From Bergeyella cardium (lineage in GTDB: Bacteria; Bacteroidota; Bacteroidia; Flavobacteriales; Weeksellaceae): DNA of 64,000 nt. Below are positions 17,171-25,700 of this stretch, piece by piece (position 1 is the first letter of the stretch; each line of letters opens with the position of its first letter). The DNA is taken from NCBI RefSeq assembly GCF_003614945.1, contig NZ_QYCZ01000001.1, forward strand, positions 1,134,001-1,198,000, written 5' to 3'. The notes under the pieces were generated by a model, which made no database searches, had not been told where the DNA came from, and worked only from the letters and a program-made list of their open reading frames with translations. Position numbers and translations under genes: made by a program.

Positions 17171-18100
17171 TTAATGAGACCAGGAGCGGTTATCGGTATT
17201 GGCATCTCTTTTTACACCATTGCTCAGGTTGTAGGCGAAACCTACGCCGAGGGTTTGTTTTAGCTGCGTCTTCTTAATCTGGTTGTGGTCGTAGAGAAGG
17301 TCAAGCGTGATGACGGAAGAGATGTATTTATTGATTTTCATATTAAGCACCCCACCATAGGAGAGAACCAATCGGTCGGGATGGTCTAGGTAGTTGGAAA
17401 ATACGGATGCGGTATTGGCAAGGGTGATATTCTCCATCAATTTTAGCTTATACTGGGCGGTAGCGAGGAAACCGAGCTGGAAGAGAGAAGAATCTCCATC
17501 GTTTTTCAAGCCATACAGCCCCTCTTTTTGGAGCTCTTTATCCAATACGAAAGTCCACCGTGCGTTGGCAGGTCTTAGGGTAAGGGTAAAGTCGGCAGCG
17601 GGCTTGTAAGTAAAACCAGCACCTACGCTAAGGTAGCCTGGCGCCATAAAATTAGAGGTCTTCACATCGTCTGCTGGCGGAGTGCCGTAGGTATAGCCCG
17701 GTGCGAACTGGGTAATAAGCCCTGCACCGGCGGATGCATACCAGCTTTTGGAGACTTTACGGCCATAATTGGTGGATAGATTAAGAACATCTTGGGTCTT
17801 TCGGGCTCCTGTGCCCTTAGTATCGTTTTGACCGTAGCCAAGAACGATGATATTCTCCCAAAGGTCTTTATCCTTCTGGTAAGTAAGGTTATAATTAATG
17901 CCAGCTATCCAGCCGACATTGTTGGTTCCGCCACCTACCCAGTTAGAGAACGCCGCTTGGTTGAGCATTAAGGAGTGTTGCCCCTCGATAGACCAGTTTT
18001 TAGTAGCAAGGGAATCGGTTTTAGCCTCTACAAGCTGCTCCTCCTGTGCAAAAAACAGGGAAGAAGACATTGCTAAGAGGGCAAATGCAATTTTTTTCAT
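17171..18100 (-). CDS. DUF3078 outer-membrane protein
   Basis: 309 residues. The signal peptide ends SSLFFAQ (about residue 19). The mature protein is rich in alternating aromatic beta strands, with the DUF3078 opening NWSIEGQHSLMLNQAAFSNW and WVGGGTNNVGWIAGINYNLT, then many Tyr/Trp/Phe-rich strands (WYASAGAGLITQF; ARWTFVLDKELQ). It probably forms a beta barrel in the outer membrane; function unknown. It lies 10 bases downstream of the capsule-locus aminotransferase but has its own -7 element inside that gene's 3' end, so it can be expressed separately. Confidence 0.88.
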   Translation of the reverse strand: MKKIAFALLAMSSSLFFAQEEQLVEAKTDSLATKNWSIEGQHSLMLNQAAFSNWVGGGTNNVGWIAGINYNLTYQKDKDLWENIIVLGYGQNDTKGTGARKTQDVLNLSTNYGRKVSKSWYASAGAGLITQFAPGYTYGTPPADDVKTSNFMAPGYLSVGAGFTYKPAADFTLTLRPANARWTFVLDKELQKEGLYGLKNDGDSSLFQLGFLATAQYKLKLMENITLANTASVFSNYLDHPDRLVLSYGGVLNMKINKYISSVITLDLLYDHNQIKKTQLKQTLGVGFAYNLSNGVKRDANTDNRSWSH

Positions 18101-18110
18101 TATTTGATTC

Positions 18111-19265
18111 TTAAAAATTAGGAGGCAAATGTAGGAAAATATTTTTCACGACCTGAGCAATGCGCTCCTTGTCCTCATCGGTGAGATTAGAGCCAGAAGG
18201 AAGGCAAAGTCCGTTATTAAATAGGTTTTCGGATACGCTTCCACCGTAGTATGGGCTGGTCTTAAACACAGGCTGAAGGTGCATAGGCTTCCACAATGGG
18301 CGAGATTCTATATTCTCTTCTAAGAAAGCAAGCCTGAGGTCTTCCCTCGTCTTGCCCGTTTTCTCTGGATTGATAACGATTGCCGAAAGCCAATGGTTGG
18401 AATAATAATCTGCACTCGGCTCGGTAAAAACCTCTACTCCATCAATGTCTTTAAATAAATCTTGATAGAAAGTGTGCATCTCCCTACGGGCTTTTATCCT
18501 CTCGGGAAGGACTTCCATCTGCCCCCTGCCGATACCTGCCGAGATGTTGCTCATTCTGTAATTATAACCAATCTCCGAATGCTGATAGTGGGGTGCATTA
18601 TCCCGAGCCTGAGTGGAAAGGAAGACGGTTTTATCCTTCTCCTGCTGAGTGTGGCAAACCAATGCCCCCCCGCCAGAAGTGGTGATAATCTTATTTCCAT
18701 TAAAAGAAAGCACACCAAACCTCCCGAAAGTACCGCAAGCCTTGCCCTTATAAGTGGAGCCCAAAGCCTCTGCAGCATCTTCTACAAGTGGGATATCGTA
18801 CTTCTGCGCGATGGACAAAACTTCATCTACCTTGAAAGGCATACCGTAAAGCGATACCGCAACAATCGCTTTTGGCATCTTGCCCTTAGCAATGCGGTCG
18901 GTAATAGCTTCTTCTAAGGCTTTTGGGCAGATATTCCAAGTCTCTGGTTCGGAATCTACAAACACAGGAGTTGCCCCTAAATAGGCAATAGGATTTGCCG
19001 ATGCAGAAAAAGTCATTGACTGGCAGATGACCTCATCACCCGCCTGCACACCACACTGAATAAGCGCCAAGTGAAGCGCCGCCGTACCCGCCGAAAGTGC
19101 AGAGACCTTTACCCCATTCCCAAGGAAGCGTTCCAAGTCTGCCTCGAAGCCATCTACATTTGCCCCGAGCGGTGCTACCCAGTTGTTTTCAAATGCCTCG
19201 TGAATATATTTGAGCTCATTGCCGCCCATATGCGGAGATGAAAGCCAGATTTTTGTGTTGCTCAT
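18111..19265 (-). CDS. PLP-dependent sugar aminotransferase (PglE / DegT-DnrJ-EryC1 family)
   Basis: 384 residues. It transfers an amino group from glutamate to a nucleotide-linked 4-keto sugar. Motifs: NNWVAPLGANVDGFE near the start, ALSAGTAALHLAL (cofactor phosphate), VEDAAEALGSTYKGK (Asp contacting the PLP ring nitrogen), FGVLSFNGNKIITTSGGG with the Schiff-base Lys, and GYNYRMSNISAGIGRGQ. With the PglF-type dehydratase, PglD-type acyltransferase and PglC-type transferase of the same locus it would complete UDP-bacillosamine synthesis. In related loci pglC-pglD-pglE are contiguous; here a seven-kilobase-scale separation by the acyl cassette intervenes. It is the last polysaccharide gene of the run. 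Confidence 0.88.
   Translation of the reverse strand: MSNTKIWLSSPHMGGNELKYIHEAFENNWVAPLGANVDGFEADLERFLGNGVKVSALSAGTAALHLALIQCGVQAGDEVICQSMTFSASANPIAYLGATPVFVDSEPETWNICPKALEEAITDRIAKGKMPKAIVAVSLYGMPFKVDEVLSIAQKYDIPLVEDAAEALGSTYKGKACGTFGRFGVLSFNGNKIITTSGGGALVCHTQQEKDKTVFLSTQARDNAPHYQHSEIGYNYRMSNISAGIGRGQMEVLPERIKARREMHTFYQDLFKDIDGVEVFTEPSADYYSNHWLSAIVINPEKTGKTREDLRLAFLEENIESRPLWKPMHLQPVFKTSPYYGGSVSENLFNNGLCLPSGSNLTDEDKERIAQVVKNIFLHLPPNF
18126..18133 (-). promoter_or_regulatory. -7 element (TACATTTG) for the DUF3078 gene, inside the aminotransferase 3' end
   Basis: A minus-strand TAnnTTTG 25 bases before the DUF3078 ATG at 18100, overlapping the last codons of the aminotransferase. Confidence 0.55.
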
Positions 19266-19282
19266 TATTTAATTAATTTTTA

Positions 19283-20026
19283 TTACTGTACACTATATCC
19301 TCCATCCACTGGTAGCTCTACACCAGTAATCCATTTGGAATTATCTGATAATAGAAATGAAATAGCTTCTGCTACATCATTAGGTTCTCCTAAACCAAGA
19401 GGGTGCATAGATTCTATTTTAGAAACATTATCTTCACTGATGCTCTCCAATATTTTTATAGACATATCTGTCTTTACCATACCAGGAGAAACACAATTTA
19501 CACGAATATTTTTAGGGGCTAATTCTAATGCTAAAGCTCTCATTATACCTACTATTGCATGCTTAGACATACAATAGGCGGTTTTAGCAGTTTGCCCTAA
19601 ATGCCCCATTACAGAACTTATAAAAACCAAGCTACCTCCTACTGGGTCAAAATTGCCTTTCTTCAATAAAAACTTAGTAATTAGGACAGCAGGATAGGCA
19701 TTTACATCCATTACTTTTTCAAGAGTTGCTTTTTTCAGCAATTTAGATGGGATTGTAGCTTCTATACCTGCAGAATACACAAAACCATTATAAGGAACCC
19801 CATCTGCTACGCTATCTGATAGTGCCTTATTTAGTACTTCTTCATTTGTAACATCAGCAGGGAAAATTTGATATTTTCCTACTTCAAGTTGAGAAGCAAG
19901 AGCATTTAATTTCTCTGTATCACGAGATATTAAAACCAAATCTGCCCCCTGCTTAGCAAGATTAAGAGCAGTCTCTCTTCCCAAACCAGAAGAAGCACCT
20001 ACTATAAGGATTTTTTTACCTTTCAT
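19283..20026 (-). CDS. Short-chain dehydrogenase/reductase, FabG-like
   Basis: 247 residues. Rossmann fold with the nucleotide motif VGASSGLGRE (about 9-18), VYSAGIE in place of the NNAG block, and catalytic Ser (FISSVMGHLG) with YCMSKHA supplying Tyr and Lys. The C-terminal GVELPVDGGYS is typical of FabG-type 3-oxoacyl-ACP reductases. It sits six bases downstream of an acyl-carrier-protein gene, in an operon with KASIII and a second ACP. A likely role is reducing the keto group of an ACP-bound acyl chain destined for a sugar. Direct action on a nucleotide sugar is the alternative. Confidence 0.85.
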   Translation of the reverse strand: MKGKKILIVGASSGLGRETALNLAKQGADLVLISRDTEKLNALASQLEVGKYQIFPADVTNEEVLNKALSDSVADGVPYNGFVYSAGIEATIPSKLLKKATLEKVMDVNAYPAVLITKFLLKKGNFDPVGGSLVFISSVMGHLGQTAKTAYCMSKHAIVGIMRALALELAPKNIRVNCVSPGMVKTDMSIKILESISEDNVSKIESMHPLGLGEPNDVAEAISFLLSDNSKWITGVELPVDGGYSVQ

Positions 20027-20031
20027 CTGTA

Positions 20032-20250
20032 CTATTTTTGAAGCATTTCTATGATTTTGTCCAGAGTAATCATTTCTGATATTTCTTCTGGTTCAAAAGA
20101 TTTATCAAAAGAGTCTTCTAACTCTACAATAAGGTTTAAGTGCCTTAGTGAATCCCAGTTCTCGATAGTTTTCTGGGAAATCTCTGCTGGGAAATCTGCA
20201 ATAGGTAATTCAAATACCTCAGACATAATTGCAACTATTTGCTCTTTCAT
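20032..20250 (-). CDS. Acyl carrier protein (cassette copy 1)
   Basis: 72 residues, acidic, four-helix ACP fold. The phosphopantetheine attachment Ser is in ENWDSLRHLNL (DSL motif, about residue 34), and the acidic recognition helix is LIVELEDSF. It lies between the FkbH-type gene (13 bases away) and the reductase gene. It is clearly distinct from a housekeeping AcpP (no TVELVMALEE-type helix), so it is presumably dedicated to this cassette, most simply as the carrier charged by the FkbH-type enzyme. Confidence 0.85.
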   Translation of the reverse strand: MKEQIVAIMSEVFELPIADFPAEISQKTIENWDSLRHLNLIVELEDSFDKSFEPEEISEMITLDKIIEMLQK

Positions 20251-20263
20251 TGTTCTTTATTAA

Positions 20264-21844
20264 TTATTTAAAATTTATGGTATAATAATCTTTAATTTCT
20301 ATCTCTAAATCTGGGTTGAAGGAGTATTTCTTAATGCCTTCTGGGTCTTCGCTATCTATTGTAAAGCCTACTTTTTCCAAGAAATCTTTAGTCATTGCAT
20401 TTTTCTTAGATGGGATGTATTCTGCTTTTACTTCTTTACCTGTTTGGGATTGCAGGTGTTTTATAATACTTAGTAGGGTGATTTTTTCTATCTCACGACC
20501 TAATATTCTACAACTTAAAAGGTAAGAATCGAGGAATAAAGTATTGTTTTGCTCTTCAACAATGCAGGCAATGGTAATACCATTATCGCCAAACTTATCC
20601 TTTACATTGGCACAGTAAATATGGCTTCCATTTTTGAGTTTAAGTTTGAGGTCTTCCTCTGTATAGCGCTGAGTTCTTAGATTAAATTGATTGGTTTTCT
20701 GAGTCATTTGAGCAATACGGGAGATATTAGCATCATTTGCAGAGATAATATCTACTACGATATCTAAGCTAGCGAGATAATCATCCATATTATTAAAGAC
20801 TTTTTTGCTCTCGTTTCGGAAGAAGTTTTCTTTATACTGCTCGGTTTTATTTAAGTCCTCCTGCGAGAGCTCAAAAGCAGTGAAGTACTCATTATAGACT
20901 TTCCAAAAGAAATCTACCAAATCATAAGGCTTGTCTGGAAAATCTGGAACTTCTACCTCTGGAAGAAATTCTTTTACAATGCCCCTCTCAATAGGGTTAT
21001 CGTCTATAAAGACAAAGCTATCGGTACCGATATTAAGCTCTTCTGCTATTGATTTTATATTCTCTGCTTTATTCTGCCAATTGATTCGATAAGCGGAGAG
21101 TACTTGGTCATTAATGAGATGATTAGGGTTTTCTCTCCACAGCTCTTGTACATCTGCAAGGTTGTTTTTGCTACATACAGCCAAAATAACCCCTTTTTTG
21201 GAGAGCATTAAAAGTAATTCTTGAAAACTCTTAAAGGCATTACCTGGATAATCTTGTCCGAGTTTTACACCGTGAACACCATCTTCACCTACAACGCCTC
21301 CCCAGAGTGTATTATCACAATCTAAAACAATGCACTTCTTTCTTTTAAGACTGATGAAATCCAGTTGGCTATTGAACCAATTCTTAAAAGGTTTAGCCAG
21401 TTTTGGGTTAATAATCATTTGAGATGTAAAGAAAAATCGCCAGTCTACTTTATCGATTGTTTGGTTTTCAAAAAACTGATTAAGCTCTACTACTTTTATA
21501 TTATTCTGCTCAAAGGAGAGGGATTTAAGGGATTGATTAAATCTGAGGATGGCTGAACTCAGCTCAGAATGTTTTATTTGCCAATTCTGCTGATATTCCA
21601 CAGGAAGAGTTAGAGCTATGATTCTCTTATCTGAAATTAGCTGAGTGATAAGGGAGATTTTAGATTGTATTTCCTCTATTTCTTCTATCTGCTTTTCTGG
21701 AGTTTTGCTCGGGTCTAGCTGATAGAAAAGGATGATGTTATCATAATCTTCCTGAGGGAGGGATACATCTCCATAACCACTGAAATGAGTAGTATTATCA
21801 AAGAGATACTCAACCGTATAGTTTCTATAAACGAAGTTTTTCAT
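20264..21844 (-). CDS. FkbH-like HAD-IIIC protein (glyceryl-ACP-synthase type)
   Basis: 526 residues, the usual length for this family. After a variable N-terminal region (1-170) comes the HAD motif I VLDCDNTLWGGVVGEDG, motif II/III elements AVCSKNN and FVFIDDNPIERGIV, then the FkbH C-terminal signature MTQKTNQFNLRTQRYTE and an acetyltransferase-like tail (LDSYLLSCRILGREIEKI). Characterised relatives dephosphorylate 1,3-bisphosphoglycerate while loading a glyceryl group onto an ACP, in polyketide and tetronate pathways. With two ACPs, a KASIII and a reductase alongside, it probably supplies a C3 acyl starter. Its start overlaps the stop of the upstream VOC gene (TAATG), indicating coupling. 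Confidence 0.85.
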   Translation of the reverse strand: MKNFVYRNYTVEYLFDNTTHFSGYGDVSLPQEDYDNIILFYQLDPSKTPEKQIEEIEEIQSKISLITQLISDKRIIALTLPVEYQQNWQIKHSELSSAILRFNQSLKSLSFEQNNIKVVELNQFFENQTIDKVDWRFFFTSQMIINPKLAKPFKNWFNSQLDFISLKRKKCIVLDCDNTLWGGVVGEDGVHGVKLGQDYPGNAFKSFQELLLMLSKKGVILAVCSKNNLADVQELWRENPNHLINDQVLSAYRINWQNKAENIKSIAEELNIGTDSFVFIDDNPIERGIVKEFLPEVEVPDFPDKPYDLVDFFWKVYNEYFTAFELSQEDLNKTEQYKENFFRNESKKVFNNMDDYLASLDIVVDIISANDANISRIAQMTQKTNQFNLRTQRYTEEDLKLKLKNGSHIYCANVKDKFGDNGITIACIVEEQNNTLFLDSYLLSCRILGREIEKITLLSIIKHLQSQTGKEVKAEYIPSKKNAMTKDFLEKVGFTIDSEDPEGIKKYSFNPDLEIEIKDYYTINFK

Positions 21845-22248
21845 TATTTTTCTAATAGTTCTATTAATCCTACAGATGGGTTATACAAAAAGCATATCTT
21901 TCTATTGCTAAATGCAACGGCAGGTGTGGGAGGAAGGACTACAGCAAATCGTTGCTTTTTAAGTTCTTCTATTTTCTCATTAAAATTTGATATTTCATAA
22001 CAGATATGGTATAATGAAGTGCCTGATTTAGCTAAAATTTTTGATACGGGATTCTCCTCTTGGGCAGGTTCTACAAGTTCTATCAGATGGTTGTTTTCAT
22101 TTTTGAGAAACAATAAATTAACTCCTTGTATAGGGTCAAAAATGATATCGGAAGCTGTTTGATAGCCTAAATTAAGAAATGATTTAATGCTTTTCTCAAT
22201 AGATTTGGTCGCTAAACCATAATGATGGACTTTCATATTATATTTCAA
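21844..22248 (-). CDS. VOC-superfamily protein (methylmalonyl-CoA epimerase-like)
   Basis: 134 residues. The two beta-alpha-beta-beta-beta halves are visible, with metal-ligand candidates His in VHHYGLA, Glu in LIELVEP, His in YHICYEI and Glu in LIELLEK. The nearest named family is methylmalonyl-CoA epimerase, but the substrate here is more likely an ACP-bound intermediate. It overlaps the KASIII stop by 11 bases, and a second in-frame Met (MKVHHYG, at 22236) would remove the overlap. It is translationally coupled to the FkbH gene. Such VOC genes recur next to FkbH genes in glycan loci, to my recollection. Confidence 0.75.
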   Translation of the reverse strand: MKYNMKVHHYGLATKSIEKSIKSFLNLGYQTASDIIFDPIQGVNLLFLKNENNHLIELVEPAQEENPVSKILAKSGTSLYHICYEISNFNEKIEELKKQRFAVVLPPTPAVAFSNRKICFLYNPSVGLIELLEK

Positions 22249-23290
22249 TTAAATCACTGATATAAGTATCTGCTAAATCCAAAGATGCGGCAGCCCAAGA
22301 AAGCCCTGCTCCAAATCCACTCATAATAATCTTATTATTAATAGATTGCTTATCTTTCAATTCACTCACTATTGTTAAAGGAATAGTTGCTGAACTTGTA
22401 TTTCCAAATTTATCTAAACTAATAGGCACTTTTTCCATATCATATTTTAGCTTTTTGCTAAAAAACTCAATCATAAATTTATTTGCCTGGTGAAATATGA
22501 TAGAATCATAATCAGAAATATTAGTCTGAGTAGCTTCTAACAGTTCTTTTATACTTTTAGGAACTACTTTCAAAGTAAAATTAAATACATCTATTCCATT
22601 CATATAGATTTGTAACTCATTTCCTATGCTTCCATCTTCACGAATTTTCTCTTCTAAACTATTTTTTGTAAATGGATTTCTACAAGCTCCCCCAGGTACA
22701 TTAACAGATGCCCATCCTTCTCCATCTGTATGTAAAATAGCATTAAAATTATTTCCTTCTTTTTTCTCCAAAAGAGTTGCTGTTCCTGCATCTCCATAGA
22801 GTAAAGCATTGGTTTTATCTTTTGAATTTACAATTTTAGAAAATGTTTCCCCATCAAGCAATAAAACTCTATTTATATTAGGTAGATTAAGGTATGTAAA
22901 TGCTGTAGTTAATGCATAAATATATCCACTACAAGCTAAGGAGAGATCAAAGCAGATAGTATTTTTGCTAAGTCCTAAACGATTCTGAAGTATAGGAGCT
23001 GTAGCTGGTATCTTATAATCTGTAGTCTGAGACATAAATATGAGCACATCAATAGAATCTTTATCTATATTCAAATCAGAAAGTAATTTTTCTGCAGCAT
23101 TATAGCATAAATCGGATGCACAAATATTTTCATTAGAAATTCTGCGCTCTTTAATTCCAACTGATTCTATTGTTTTTTTCAATTCCTCTTCTGGAAAAAT
23201 ATGATTAAGACTTTCGTTTTTAATCACTTGTTTAGGTACACAAGCAGAAATACCTTTAATTGTAACATTGGGAATGTGAATATAAGCCAT
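22238..23290 (-). CDS. KASIII/FabH-family ketosynthase of the cassette
   Basis: 350 residues. Thiolase fold with catalytic Cys (SLACSGYIYAL), His (IIFHQANKFMIEFF) and Asn (DKFGNTSSATIP); all three active-site residues are present. It is divergent from the housekeeping FabH at 52076 (which has AACSGFLYAL, VPHQANKRII, YGNTIAAT). The gene starts one base after the upstream ACP stop. A likely task is a decarboxylative or acyl-transfer condensation on the cassette ACPs. In tetronate pathways a KASIII homologue joins glyceryl-ACP to a ketoacyl chain, but a simple chain-extending role is equally possible. Confidence 0.85.
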   Translation of the reverse strand: MAYIHIPNVTIKGISACVPKQVIKNESLNHIFPEEELKKTIESVGIKERRISNENICASDLCYNAAEKLLSDLNIDKDSIDVLIFMSQTTDYKIPATAPILQNRLGLSKNTICFDLSLACSGYIYALTTAFTYLNLPNINRVLLLDGETFSKIVNSKDKTNALLYGDAGTATLLEKKEGNNFNAILHTDGEGWASVNVPGGACRNPFTKNSLEEKIREDGSIGNELQIYMNGIDVFNFTLKVVPKSIKELLEATQTNISDYDSIIFHQANKFMIEFFSKKLKYDMEKVPISLDKFGNTSSATIPLTIVSELKDKQSINNKIIMSGFGAGLSWAAASLDLADTYISDLIEI

Positions 23291-23521
23291 TTACTTTTGA
23301 TTTTGAACAATATTGTATATATCTTCCACAGTTACTGCATTTTTAATATCATTATGAGTTAGAGCTACATCATATTCCTCTTCTATTACAGCTAAAAGTC
23401 CTAATGCGGCTAAGGAACTCCATTCTTCAAAGTTCTTAAACTCTGTAGCCATTGTTACTTCTGATACTTCTACTTCATCAAATATTGATGTAAAGTCTTC
23501 TATAAATTTATTCTTGTCCAT
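23291..23521 (-). CDS. Acyl carrier protein (cassette copy 2)
   Basis: 76 residues, acidic. The attachment motif reads EEWSSLAALGLL: the usual Asp before the modified Ser is itself Ser, a variant seen in ACPs of glycan clusters. The recognition helix continues LAVIEEEYDVAL. It lies between the PglD-like gene (10 bases) and the KASIII gene (adjacent). Two different ACPs in one operon suggest one carries the starter and the other the extended or finished chain. Confidence 0.8.
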   Translation of the reverse strand: MDKNKFIEDFTSIFDEVEVSEVTMATEFKNFEEWSSLAALGLLAVIEEEYDVALTHNDIKNAVTVEDIYNIVQNQK

Positions 23522-23531
23522 TATATTTTTT

Positions 23532-24173
23532 TTAGAATTTAACTTTTATTGCAGGGTTTCCTATATAGAGCCCTTCATCTTTTATACTTCTCAGCAGAAT
23601 ACTGCCTGCTCCTAATGTATTTTCATTACCCATTTTTTTATTCTGAATAATCCCACTATTAAAACCCAAAAGATTAAGGTTACCAATATGTACATTACCA
23701 GAAATTTGAACATTTGGGCTAAATACATTATAGTCTCCAACAAGATTATCATGACCAAGTGTAACTCGAGTATTAAAGACATTAAAATCACCTATTTTAG
23801 TATTACAACTGATTATAGTATTTAATGCAAAAATATTTCCATGCCCGATATTTATACTATCTTTCCCTAAAAACTGTACAGTAGGGTGAATAATATTAGG
23901 AAAAATAAGATAATTATTATTTATCAGCTGTTTTACAGTGAAAATATGCTTTGGAGTACCAATAGCAATAGCTACTTCCAATGGATAATCAATAATATTC
24001 AACTGCTCTACTGTACCTACAATCTTTCCAAAATTATTTTTGAGAAGCCCTGGTGCATCATCAAAAAAACCTATAAACTCATATTTTGTATTTTGAGCCC
24101 GTAACATATCTCTCCATATACAAAAGACCTCTTGTCCAAACCCTCCCGCACCTACGATTGCTATTTTTTTCAT
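23532..24173 (-). CDS. PglD/NeuD-type sugar N-acyltransferase
   Basis: 213 residues. An N-terminal nucleotide-sugar-binding half (MKKIAIVGAGGFGQEVF, DDAPGL, VAIAIGTP) is followed by a left-handed beta helix of hexapeptide repeats (INIGHGNIFALNTIISCNTK, IGDFNVF, VTLGHDNLVGDYNVFSPN). The catalytic-base His is in TLGHDN. PglD acetylates the 4-amino group of UDP-4-amino sugars in bacillosamine synthesis. Because two ACP genes and a KASIII follow directly in the same operon, the acyl donor here may be an acyl-ACP rather than acetyl-CoA; that is inference. Confidence 0.85.
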   Translation of the reverse strand: MKKIAIVGAGGFGQEVFCIWRDMLRAQNTKYEFIGFFDDAPGLLKNNFGKIVGTVEQLNIIDYPLEVAIAIGTPKHIFTVKQLINNNYLIFPNIIHPTVQFLGKDSINIGHGNIFALNTIISCNTKIGDFNVFNTRVTLGHDNLVGDYNVFSPNVQISGNVHIGNLNLLGFNSGIIQNKKMGNENTLGAGSILLRSIKDEGLYIGNPAIKVKF

Positions 24174-24184
24174 ATATTAATTTA

Positions 24185-24790
24185 TTAGTTTTTTCCATTA
24201 AAATTTTCTACAGTGGCGTGCCCTTCTTGGGAGATGCCCTCGCGGATGAAAACCTTTTTTATCGTTAGCAATATGATTTTTACATCTAATAAAAAGCTGA
24301 TATGATCTACATACCAAACATCGAGTTCAAATTTTTTAGTCCAAGATATCGCATTTCTCCCATTAACCTGTGCCCAACCCGTAATACCAGGTTTTATTTC
24401 GTGGCGACGGCGCTGCGTTTCGCTATACAAAGCTAAATATTCTGGCAGTAAAGGTCTTGGCCCTACGAGAGACATATCTCCTTTGATCACATTAAGGAGT
24501 TGAGGGATTTCATCAAGAGAGGTTTTTCTTACAAATAACCCAATTTTGGTGAGCCGTTTAGCATCTGGGAGGAGATTTCCATTGGAATCTCTCTTATCAT
24601 TCATCGTTTTAAACTTGATAATCTTAAAAATCTTCCCATCTTTCCCTGGTCTTAGCTGATAAAAGAAAGGCTTGCCATCATTAACAAAAAATAGCCCCAC
24701 CATTACCAAAAAAAATAGAGGGAATAAACAGATAAAACCTATGAATGACAGGCTAAAATCTAAAAATCTCTTGATAAAAAGGCGGTACAT
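24185..24790 (-). CDS. PglC-type monotopic phosphoglycosyltransferase
   Basis: 201 residues: the minimal catalytic form without a WbaP-like N-terminal membrane domain. A single re-entrant hydrophobic helix (LSFIGFICLFPLFFLVMVGL) is followed by FKTM, the catalytic Asp-Glu dyad in TSLDEIPQLLNVIKGDMS, and LVGPRPLLPEY, IKPGITGWAQVNGRN. It transfers a phospho-sugar, probably the bacillosamine-like sugar, to undecaprenyl phosphate and so starts the repeat unit. It is followed at 11 bases by the PglD-like gene. Confidence 0.92.
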   Translation of the reverse strand: MYRLFIKRFLDFSLSFIGFICLFPLFFLVMVGLFFVNDGKPFFYQLRPGKDGKIFKIIKFKTMNDKRDSNGNLLPDAKRLTKIGLFVRKTSLDEIPQLLNVIKGDMSLVGPRPLLPEYLALYSETQRRRHEIKPGITGWAQVNGRNAISWTKKFELDVWYVDHISFLLDVKIILLTIKKVFIREGISQEGHATVENFNGKN

Positions 24791-24792
24791 TC

Positions 24793-25695
24793 TTACTTAA
24801 ACCTAAATAAATTTAGTAACAAAAATAAATAAAATTTCTTGGTATCTCTCATTAATTGGGTGTTATATTTCAATATCATCTTATTTCGTTGGAAGTAAGA
24901 GCCGAGAAAGGCTCGGTATATCTTATAATAATCTGAACCTGGTTCTATATACTTTATATAGTTCTCAATGTGTTTTTTATGATAACCTCTGAGGACTTTA
25001 CCTATTTTATACTTAATCGTACTAAAAGATAATTGATTAAGATGCCCATGTACATTATTATTATGCAAACGATAATGAATATAAGAATTTCCATCTATAC
25101 AGACCTTAAACCCTCTACTTCTGGCGAAGAAATATACCAACCAGTCATGCGAAAACTCTTCCCAACAAGAGGAATCTACCGTAGGTATAAAGGCTTTGAG
25201 TTGCTGAGCAAGATTTTTAGTAAAAACATAGGTGCAACCAGCACTCCCCCCCTCGAAGAGGAAATCATATTTCTTTTGTGGGTAATCCTTTTTTAGCAGA
25301 AAGAAACTATTGTTCTGCATATCCCACTTGGTAAGGTTAGAGCAATAGAGCTCTGCACCTTCTGCTTCTAATTTTTCTACTGCAGCACTCAGCTTTTGGG
25401 GTAGCCAAATATCATCTTGGTCTGCAAAGGCTACAAAATGAAAGTCTTCATTAAAATCTATCTCTGTTATCATTTTAAGGAAGTTATTTGCTGCAGAACC
25501 TGTAGCAGGAGTATTTATCTTGACCTTTAATTCTGGAAATTTTTCCCTAACAAGGGATACAGTTCTATCCTCACTCAAATCATCATTAACAACAAGGTCC
25601 ACAAGAACCCCTTCCTGATTTAATATTGACTGAATCTGCTCCTCTATATACTTTTCTCCGTTGTAAGATGCGAGCAGGGTTTTTATTGTTTTCAT
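24793..25695 (-). CDS. Glycosyltransferase family 2 of the capsule locus
   Basis: 300 residues, GT-A fold. LLASYNGEKYIEEQIQSIL marks the start, LVVNDDLSEDRTV the nucleotide-binding Asp pair, AFADQDDIWLP the metal motif, and FSHDWLVYFFA with HYRLHNNN the C-terminal acceptor part; this resembles rhamnosyl-type GT2 enzymes. It is the only recognisable glycosyltransferase in the locus besides PglC, so it probably adds the second sugar (for example GalNAcA) to the PglC product. A basic, hydrophobic C-terminus may associate with the membrane. Confidence 0.88.
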   Translation of the reverse strand: MKTIKTLLASYNGEKYIEEQIQSILNQEGVLVDLVVNDDLSEDRTVSLVREKFPELKVKINTPATGSAANNFLKMITEIDFNEDFHFVAFADQDDIWLPQKLSAAVEKLEAEGAELYCSNLTKWDMQNNSFFLLKKDYPQKKYDFLFEGGSAGCTYVFTKNLAQQLKAFIPTVDSSCWEEFSHDWLVYFFARSRGFKVCIDGNSYIHYRLHNNNVHGHLNQLSFSTIKYKIGKVLRGYHKKHIENYIKYIEPGSDYYKIYRAFLGSYFQRNKMILKYNTQLMRDTKKFYLFLLLNLFRFK

Positions 25696-25700
25696 AATGC

